DNA of 7,824 nt from Planctomycetota bacterium (GTDB lineage Bacteria; Planctomycetota; UBA1135; GCA-002686595). Shown piece by piece: positions 1 through 6,400 of the stretch; the first letter of the stretch is position 1; the number at the start of each line of letters is the position of its first letter. The notes below the pieces were generated by a model. It had not been told where the DNA came from, did not search any database, and worked only from the letters and a program-made list of their open reading frames with translations. The DNA lies in NCBI GenBank assembly GCA_027623615.1, contig JAQBVH010000124.1:1-7824 (forward strand), read 5' to 3'. A program made the translations under genes and the position numbers.

Positions 1-1001
1 TGTCACTGCCCGGCCTGACCCTGGCCCGCGGACGCGTGAGTGAGTGCTGGGAGGCCCTGACCGGCGCGCTACCTTTCCTCAAGGACGGCCTCTTGCCGAA
101 CATCTTCGGCACGGGGCAAGAGGACTCCCACTACGGCTCGGCCGACGCGGCACTCTGGTTCGTGCGCGCCGTCCGGATGCTGGGGGAGCACACCGGTCGC
201 AAGGCCCTGCGCGAGACCTTCCGTCCGGCCCTGGTCAGCATGGCCGAGGCCTACCGCGAGGGCGCGCCCCTCGGCGTGCGCTACGACGAGCGCTGGACCC
301 TGCACGCCGGCTCCCCCAAGCTCAACCCGACCTGGATGGACGCCCAGACGCCGGACGGTCCAGTGACACCGCGCCACGGCGCGCCGGTGGAGATCGCGGC
401 CCTCGGGCACCTGCTGCTGCACACCCTCGCGGAGCTCGACGGCGAAGAGCGCTGGGGCGCAGCGCGGGACGAGGCCGCGCGGTCCTTCCGCGAACGCTTC
501 TGGCTCGAGGACCTCGGCCGGTTGGCCGACCTGTGGCGCGACGGCGAGGTCGACCGAAGCCTGCGACCGAACATGCTCTTCGCCGCCGCGCTCGACTGCG
601 CTCCGCTCACCGAGGCCGAGCGTCGGTCCTGCGTGGACGCGGCGGCGCCCCTCGTCACCCACTGCGGGTTGCGCACCCTCGGCCCGGGCGAGGACGGCTA
701 CGCACCTCGTTACGGCGGCGGGATGGTGGAGCGCGACTCGGCCTACCACCAGGGCACGGTCTGGCCCTGGCTGCTCGGCGCCTATGTCGAGGCTGCACTG
801 CGCGGCGGCGAGGAGGACCTCACGGGCCTGCGTGCCCGCATCGAGGCCGTCGCGCCGCAGCTCGACGTCGGCGGTCTCGGGCACGTGAGCGAGGTCTTCA
901 GCGCGGAGCCGCCCCACGAGGCGGGCGGCACCTTCGCCCAGGCCTGGAACACGGCCGAGCTCCTGCGCGCCCTCGACCTGATCGAGCGGAGGTGCCGGTG
1001 A
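1..1001 (+). CDS. Glycogen debranching enzyme, amylo-alpha-1,6-glucosidase type (GDE C-terminal/GH133-like domain), 5' end cut by window
   Basis: This is the C-terminal catalytic part of a cytoplasmic debranching enzyme that hydrolyses alpha-1,6 branch points of glycogen. About 332 residues are visible, read from base 3 and ending with TGA at 999-1001. Family hallmarks appear in order: SLPGLTLARGR (from base 3), DGLLPNIFGTGQEDSHYGSA (from about base 84), the TWMDA motif with its Asp at 339-341, TPRHGAPVEI, VERDSAYHQGTVWPW, and HVSEVFSAEPPHEAGGTFAQ with its Glu at 891-893. By family knowledge this Asp and Glu are the likely catalytic acids; I assign them by motif only. A GTG at 36-38 could be taken as a start, but conserved sequence continues in frame to the window edge, so the true start and the N-terminal domain lie upstream. 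The stop overlaps the next gene's GTG start by four bases, which implies a shared operon. The family assignment is secure; exact substrate preference is not. Confidence 0.93.
   Translation, partial: SLPGLTLARGRVSECWEALTGALPFLKDGLLPNIFGTGQEDSHYGSADAALWFVRAVRMLGEHTGRKALRETFRPALVSMAEAYREGAPLGVRYDERWTLHAGSPKLNPTWMDAQTPDGPVTPRHGAPVEIAALGHLLLHTLAELDGEERWGAARDEAARSFRERFWLEDLGRLADLWRDGEVDRSLRPNMLFAAALDCAPLTEAERRSCVDAAAPLVTHCGLRTLGPGEDGYAPRYGGGMVERDSAYHQGTVWPWLLGAYVEAALRGGEEDLTGLRARIEAVAPQLDVGGLGHVSEVFSAEPPHEAGGTFAQAWNTAELLRALDLIERRCR
988..993 (+). promoter_or_regulatory. Shine-Dalgarno site for the GT4 gene
   Basis: GGAGGT at 988-993 lies four bases before the GTG at 998, inside the end of the debranching-enzyme gene. 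It supports GTG 998 as the true start of the glycosyltransferase, in place of far-upstream in-frame codons that overlap the debranching gene in another frame. Confidence 0.7.
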
Positions 1002-2212
1002 AGGTCCTGATGTTTGGCTGGGAGCTCCCGCCCGCGATCAGCGGCGGCCTCGGCACCGCGTGTCAGGGGCTGCTCGAAGGGCTCGCCCTCCACGACGTGC
1101 ACGTGCGCTTCGTCCTGCCACGCACGGTGGGCGGAGAGCGCGTGCCGCGTGGCGAGGTCCTGGCCGCCGGCGACGTGCCGCTCCCCAGGCCGATCGAGGT
1201 CGTCCCGGTCGCGAGCCCCCTCATTCCCTATGGGGACGAGGCCAGCTATGCCGAGGCCCAGGCGCACGCGGGCTTCTCCGGGGGCTTCTCCGGGGGCTAT
1301 GGCGCGACCCTCGCCGACGAGGTGCGTCGCTACGGCGCGGTTGGCGGTGAGCTGGGCCGGGCCGCGGACTTCGACATCGTCCACGCCCACGACTGGATGA
1401 CGTTTCCCGCCGGTGCAGCGGCCGCGGACGCTTCGGGCAAGCCACTGGTCGTGCACGTGCACTCCTGCGAGTTCGACCGCGCTGGCGTCGGCGCCGACCC
1501 GCGCATCCTCGCCGTCGAACAGGCTGGCCTCGACCGCGCCGACCGGATCGTGTGCGTCAGCGGCTACACGGCCGGCGTCCTGCGCCAGGAGTACGACATC
1601 GATGAGGCCAAGCTGCGCGTCGTCCACAACGCGATCCGTCGGCCGCGCAGACGGCCGGCCCTGCGCCGTCGCCCGACCGAGCACCCCACGGTCCTGTTCC
1701 TCGGTCGCTTGACCAGGCAGAAGGCCCCGGAGCGCTTCCTCGAGGCTGCGCTCCACGTCGCCGAGCACGCGCCGAGCACCCAGTTCGTGATGGCCGGTGA
1801 CGGTGACCTGCGTCCGGAGCTCGAGCGGCGGGCGCTGGGTCTAGGCCTAGTAGACCGCATGCACTTCCCCGGATTCCTGGCCGGACCCGCGGTGCGCCGG
1901 GCATTCGACCAGGCCTCGGTGTTCGTGATGCCCTCGGTCTCCGAGCCGTTCGGGTTGGTGGCCTTGGAGGCCATGGAGCGCGGCGTGCCCGTGGTGCTGA
2001 CCCGAACGAGCGGAGTTGCGGAGGCTGTCACCAGCGCTCTGAAGGTAGACTCGGAGGACGTGGAAGCCCTCGCGGACCGCGTGCTCGCCGTACTACGGCA
2101 CCCGGCGTTGGCCGACCAACTCGCGCGCGAGGGGCGCCGCGAGGTGGCCACCTTCACATGGAAGCGTCAGGCCGCTCGCCTGCGCGAAATCTACGGAGAG
2201 CTCCTCGGATGA
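998..2212 (+). CDS. GT4-family glycosyltransferase, glycogen/starch-synthase-like
   Basis: This 404-residue GT-B glycosyltransferase probably transfers glucose from a nucleotide sugar onto alpha-1,4-glucan in the cytoplasm. The N-terminal Rossmann half opens with a motif typical of synthase-like GT4 proteins, MFGWELPPAISGGLGTA (residues 5-21), whose Gly-Gly loop contacts the donor and acceptor. It also holds DIVHAHDWMT (126-135) and a VHSCEFDR segment. The C-terminal half starts near residue 230 with FLGRLTRQK, where R237 and K242 fit the usual phosphate-binding pair. It then has the GT4 signature SEPFGLVALE, with E316 and E324 forming E-x7-E. The GTG start at 998 overlaps the upstream stop (GTGA) and follows a good Shine-Dalgarno site; the reading frame is open upstream to base 44, but that extension is a shadow of the debranching gene. 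Oddities are a basic interdomain linker (residues 214-225, eight Arg) and an in-frame 12-base duplication. Donor specificity (ADP- or UDP-glucose) cannot be read from the sequence. Another alpha-glucan or maltose-forming GT4 role is possible. Confidence 0.88.
   Translation: MKVLMFGWELPPAISGGLGTACQGLLEGLALHDVHVRFVLPRTVGGERVPRGEVLAAGDVPLPRPIEVVPVASPLIPYGDEASYAEAQAHAGFSGGFSGGYGATLADEVRRYGAVGGELGRAADFDIVHAHDWMTFPAGAAAADASGKPLVVHVHSCEFDRAGVGADPRILAVEQAGLDRADRIVCVSGYTAGVLRQEYDIDEAKLRVVHNAIRRPRRRPALRRRPTEHPTVLFLGRLTRQKAPERFLEAALHVAEHAPSTQFVMAGDGDLRPELERRALGLGLVDRMHFPGFLAGPAVRRAFDQASVFVMPSVSEPFGLVALEAMERGVPVVLTRTSGVAEAVTSALKVDSEDVEALADRVLAVLRHPALADQLAREGRREVATFTWKRQAARLREIYGELLG
1271..1294 (+). repeat. 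Perfect 12-base tandem duplication inside the GT4 gene
   Basis: GGCTTCTCCGGG occurs twice without a gap (1271-1282 and 1283-1294) and is followed by GGCTAT. The unit is four codons and encodes Gly-Phe-Ser-Gly twice, so the frame is kept. It lies in a Gly/aromatic loop of the N-terminal domain (residues 92-99), just before the GATLADEVRR helix. It looks like a small slippage duplication or a length-variable loop. Confidence 0.85.
1838..1856. repeat. Short inverted repeat with nested palindrome, rare codons
   Basis: GGTCTAGGCCTAGTAGACC has perfect 6-base arms (1838-1843 and 1851-1856), and the 10-base palindrome CTAGGCCTAG (1841-1850) overlaps them. In the GT4 frame it reads Gly-Leu-Gly-Leu-Val-Asp with codons CTA, CTA and GTA, which are scarce elsewhere in this GC-rich window. 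It is probably coding sequence without a separate role; the structure is certain, a function is not. Confidence 0.4.
2195..2200 (+). promoter_or_regulatory. Shine-Dalgarno site for the GH57 gene
   Basis: GGAGAG at 2195-2200 lies eight bases before ATG 2209. It favours this start over the in-frame ATG at 2158, which would add 17 residues of shadow-like sequence ahead of the first GH57 conserved region. Confidence 0.65.
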
Positions 2213-3459
2213 CCTCCGTCGTCTTCTACTTCCAGGTCCACCAGCCCTATCGACTCGAGCGCTTCACCACCTTCGACGTGGGCAAGGGGCGCAGCTTCTG
2301 GGACGACGAACTCAACCGCGCCGTGATGGAGCGGGTCGCCGAGCGTTGCTACGTACCGATGAACCAGGTGCTGCTCGACGCGATCGAGCGCACGTCGGGC
2401 GCCTTCCGCTGCTCGTTCTCGATCTCCGGCACGGCGCTCCAGCAGATGGAGGACTGGGCGCCCGAAGCCCTCGAGAGCTTCCAACGTCTGGCGGCCACCG
2501 GTGCGGTCGAGATCCTGGGCGAGACCTCGATGCACTCCCTCGCCGCGCTCGTCGACGTGCGTGAGTTCCGCGCCCAGGCGCGCAGCCACGCGGCGCGCAT
2601 CGAGGAGCTGTTCGGGAAGCGGCCGACGACCTTCCGCAACACCGAGCTGATCACGGACGAGATCATCGCTCGCTCGGTCGAGGGGCTGGGCTACCGCACG
2701 CTGCTGGCCGAGGGCGCGGACAAGCTGCTCGCGGGCCGCAGTCCCCAGTTCGTCTGGCGGCCGCGGGGTTGCGAGCACCTGCGCCTCTTGCTGCGCAGCT
2801 ACGTGCCCTCCGACGACATCGCCTACCGCTTCTCGAACAAGGGTTGGGACGCCTACCCGCTGATGGCCGACGCGTTCGCGCGCGGCCTCGACGAGCTCCA
2901 GGAAGGCTCCGATTTCGTGGGCCTGTTCATGGACTACGAGACGTTCGGCGAGCACCAGTGGGAGGAGACTGGCATCTTCGACTTCATGGCCGCCCTGCCG
3001 GAGCAGATCCTCGCCAACCCGCGCTTCGACTTCGCCACCCCGGGCGAGCTGGCCGACGAGGCGGAGCCGGTGGGGGAGCTGAGCTACCCGCGCGCGTTCT
3101 CGTGGGCCGACGAGGAGCGCGACCTCTCCGCCTGGCTCGGCAACCCGATGCAGCGCGCCGCCCACGAGGCCCTGTACGCCCTGGCGCCCGCCGTCCGGGA
3201 TTCGGGCCGGGCTGACCTGCTCCTGGATTGGCGCCGGTTGACCACTTCCGACCACGTCTACTACATGGCGACCAAGCAGCATTCCGATGCTGAGGTGCAC
3301 GAGTACTTCTCGCCCTACGACACCCCCCACGACGCGTTCATCCTGTTCATGAACGTGCTCGACGATGTGCGCGCCCGCCTGGACGCGCCCACCGCAGCAC
3401 CGATCCCCGATCCCGCCTCCACCCCTCGCGTGGACGCCCCCGCCCAGGAGAAGCGTTGA
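2209..3459 (+). CDS. GH57 glycoside hydrolase, alpha-amylase type
   Basis: This 416-residue cytoplasmic (no signal peptide) retaining enzyme acts on alpha-1,4-glucans. The five GH57 conserved regions can be traced: HQP at 11-13, the GAVEILGE segment (98-105), FRNTELITDE with the presumed nucleophile E146, MDYETFGEHQW with the presumed acid/base D242, and SWADEERDLSAWLGN (298-312). Both catalytic acids are present, so this is not one of the known alpha-amylase-like GH57 proteins that have lost one. FRNTEL and DYETFGEH resemble the archaeal/bacterial GH57 alpha-amylase group. The length of about 400 residues argues against GH57 branching enzymes, which are longer and carry a helical C-terminal extension. 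A glucanotransferase activity remains possible. The ATG overlaps the GT4 stop (ATGA). The last 25 or so residues form a Pro/Ala-rich, probably disordered tail, and the stop overlaps the next gene's TTG start. Its neighbours suggest internal trimming of storage glucan. Confidence 0.9.
   Translation: MTSVVFYFQVHQPYRLERFTTFDVGKGRSFWDDELNRAVMERVAERCYVPMNQVLLDAIERTSGAFRCSFSISGTALQQMEDWAPEALESFQRLAATGAVEILGETSMHSLAALVDVREFRAQARSHAARIEELFGKRPTTFRNTELITDEIIARSVEGLGYRTLLAEGADKLLAGRSPQFVWRPRGCEHLRLLLRSYVPSDDIAYRFSNKGWDAYPLMADAFARGLDELQEGSDFVGLFMDYETFGEHQWEETGIFDFMAALPEQILANPRFDFATPGELADEAEPVGELSYPRAFSWADEERDLSAWLGNPMQRAAHEALYALAPAVRDSGRADLLLDWRRLTTSDHVYYMATKQHSDAEVHEYFSPYDTPHDAFILFMNVLDDVRARLDAPTAAPIPDPASTPRVDAPAQEKR
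3446..3450 (+). promoter_or_regulatory. Shine-Dalgarno site deciding the TTG start of the synthase-phosphorylase
   Basis: AGGAG at 3446-3450 lies five bases before TTG 3456. The next canonical in-frame start codon downstream falls inside the conserved GGIHTVL motif of the synthase, so the weak TTG start is the best choice. TTGA overlaps the GH57 stop, so translational coupling is likely. Confidence 0.65.
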
Positions 3460-6400
3460 GCCACCCCGCCCTTTTCGAAGTCAGCTTCGAAGTCTGCAAC
3501 AAGATCGGTGGCATCCATACGGTGCTCACGACCAAGGTGGCGACCGCCCAGAGTCGCTGGCCTGGCGAGTACATCTGCATCGGACCCTGGCTGCTCTCGC
3601 AGGCCGAGCGGTCACGCAACTTCGAGGAGGAGCAGGGCCATGAGGTCTTCACCGAGTCGTGTCGCCAGATGGGCATCCCGGTCAAGGTCGGCCGCTGGAC
3701 GATTCCCGGTCGTCCGCTGACGATCCTGGTCGAGTTCTCTGGCCTCTGGGAGAAGAAGGACGACCTGCTGGCCCACCTGTGGGAGGAGCACGAGGTCGAC
3801 TCCCTCGAGGGCGGCTACGACTACGAGGAGCCCGTGCTCTTCGGCCACGCGGCGGGCCTGGTCATCGAGCGCTGGTGGGAAGAGCACCTCGCCCCGCTCC
3901 ACCAGCGCGGCGTGGCTCACTTCCACGAGTGGATGACTGGCACGGGGCTCTTGCACCTGCGCGAGCGCTGTCCGGCGATCGGCACGGTGTTCACGACCCA
4001 CGCGACGATGCTCGGTCGGGCCCTGTCCTCGCTCGGTCTGTCGCCCGAGGACGGCCTCGCCGCCGACCCCGCGGAGCTGGCCAAGGAACACCACGTCACC
4101 GCGAAGCACTCCCTCGAGGGGGTCTGCGCCCGCGCGGCCGACGCGTTCACGACCGTGAGCTCGGTGACCGGCCCCGAGGCCGCCGCCCTGCATGCACGCT
4201 CCCCCGAGCCGCTGACTCCGAACGGCATCGACTTGGCGGTGGTCGACGAGATGGCCGGCCCGGTCGGCCGCGACGAGGCGCGCACGCGCCTGCGGCGGCT
4301 GGCGAGCTCGTTCCTCGGCGAGGACGTGTCCGATGCCGCCTTCCTGGCGACCTCGGGACGCTACGAGTTCCACAACAAGGGCATGGACCTGTGCCTCGAC
4401 GCGGTCGCGGACCTCGAGTCCGTGGCCGGGCGTCGCCTGGTCCTGTTCGTGCTCGTGCCGGCGAGGAACTCGGGCGTGCGTCCCGAGGTGCGCGCTCGCG
4501 TCGACGCCGGAACGGCGACCGGCGGGTCGATCGGCCTGACCACCCACAACCTCTTGCACCCCGAGGAGGACCCCGTCCACGTCCGCTGCGCCGAGCTGGG
4601 CCTCGTCAATGCGGCTGGTTCGCGGGTCAAGATCGTGCAGGTGCCGGTCTACCTCGACGGCGCGGACGACCTGATCGGTCTGCCCTACGAGGCCGTGGCC
4701 CGGGCCATGGACCTGACCGTGTTCCCCTCGTACTACGAGCCCTGGGGCTACACGCCCCAGGAGAGCCTGGCCCTCGGCGTGCCGACCGTGACCTCGGACT
4801 ACGCCGGCTTCGGGCGCTGGGGCGAGACCGAGGGGCTCGACCCCGACAGCGGGGTGACGATCCTCAAGCGTCGCGGGCGACCTTACGCCGACTCTCGCGC
4901 CGATCTGGCGCGCACGATCGAGGACTTCCTCGAGCGCGGGGCCTCCGCCGCCGAGGCCCGCGAGGCCTGTCGTCGCACGGCGTCGCGCACCTCGTGGACC
5001 GACATGTACTCCAACTACGAGTCGGCCTACGCCAGGGCTGACGCCGCGATCAGCGAGCGCCTGGCCAATGGCGCGCCGGTGCGTCGGCGTCCGCCACGTC
5101 CGGTGGTCCTGCCGCACGCCGGCGATGGTCGCCGGCCGCGCCTGACCTCCTTCGAGGTCGAGGCCACCCTGCCCCCGGAGCTGTCCGGTCTGACCGAGCT
5201 CTCGCGCAACTTCTACTGGACCTGGGATCGCGAGGGACGCTTCCTGTTCGAGGAGCTCGCCTCCGCGTCCTGGGAGGGCTCGGGCCACAACCCGGTCAAG
5301 CTGCTCCGCCGCGTCTTCCGTGAGGACACGGACCGCCGCGCCGCGGACCCGAGCTACGTGGCCAAGGTCGAGCGCGTGCTCGAGCGCCAGCGCGCTCGCC
5401 TGGCGGCGCCGCACACGGACCCGGAGCTGGGGACGTCGAACCCCGTGGCCTACTTCTGCGCCGAGTACGGCATTCACGAGTCCTTGCCGATCTACAGCGG
5501 CGGTCTCGGGATCCTGTCGGGCGATCACCTCAAGGCGGCCAGCGACCTGGGCCTGCCCCTGATCGCGGTCGGGCTCTTCTATCGCAAGGGCTACGGCGGT
5601 CAGCGCCTGACGATCGACGGGGAGCAGGAGACCTACGAGGTCGACAACGACCCGCGCAACCTGGCGCTGACTCCGGTGCGCGACGCCAGCGGCGAGCCGC
5701 TCACCGTGCGCCTGCAGCTCCCCTCGAGCGAGCTCGTCCTGCGCGCCTGGCTGGCCAAGGTGGGACGCATCGACCTCTACCTGCTCGACGCGGACTGCCC
5801 CGAGAACCGGCCCGAGGACCGCGACATCACCCGCCGGCTCTACGGCGGCGACTCGAAGACGCGCCTGCGGCAGGAGCTCGTGCTCGGTCGAGGCGGCGTA
5901 CGTCTGCTCGATCGCCTCGGGATCGAGCCCGCAGCGTGGCACATGAACGAGGGACACGCGGCCTTCCTCGGCCTCGAGCGGGTCAGCCATCTCGTGCGCG
6001 AGGAAGGCCTGACCTTCGCCGAGGCGCGTGAGGTCGTGCGCGGCTCCACTGCGTTCACGACGCATACCCCGGTGCCGGCGGGGCACGACCGCTTCTCCCA
6101 CGACCTGTTGCGCCCGTACTTCAACGACGTGGCGGGCTGGGCCGGCATCGACTGGGATCAGTTCCTCGAGCTCGGCCACGCCGACGGTGACGGGGACGAC
6201 TTCAACATGACCTACCTGGCCCTGTCCTTCTCGGGCTGTGTCAACGGGGTCAGTCAGATGCACGGCGATGTCAGCCGTGGGCTGCTCGCGTCCTACTGGC
6301 CCGGCCTGTTCGAGAGCGAGGTCCCGGTGGTGGGCCTGACCAACGGCGTGCACCTGCCGACCTGGACCGCGAACGAGATCGCCGCCCTCGTCTCGCCGGG

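Noticed and set aside
36..38. GTG as the start of the debranching-enzyme gene
   Set aside because: Conserved family sequence (SLPGLTLARGR) continues in frame upstream to the window edge, so the gene is simply cut by the window.
44..997. N-terminal extension of the GT4 protein to 722 residues
   Set aside because: This stretch overlaps the debranching gene in another frame, is Arg/Ala/Gly/Pro-rich shadow sequence without family motifs, and a good GTG start with Shine-Dalgarno lies at 998.
2158..2208. Upstream ATG for the GH57 gene
   Set aside because: The 17 added residues are a shadow of the GT4 C-terminus. ATG 2209 has better ribosome-site spacing and places the HQP motif at the usual position close to the N-terminus.
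2191..3330. 379-residue minus-strand frame opposite the GH57 gene
   Set aside because: It mirrors GH57 codons, has no motif or convincing start context, and is a GC-rich antisense shadow.
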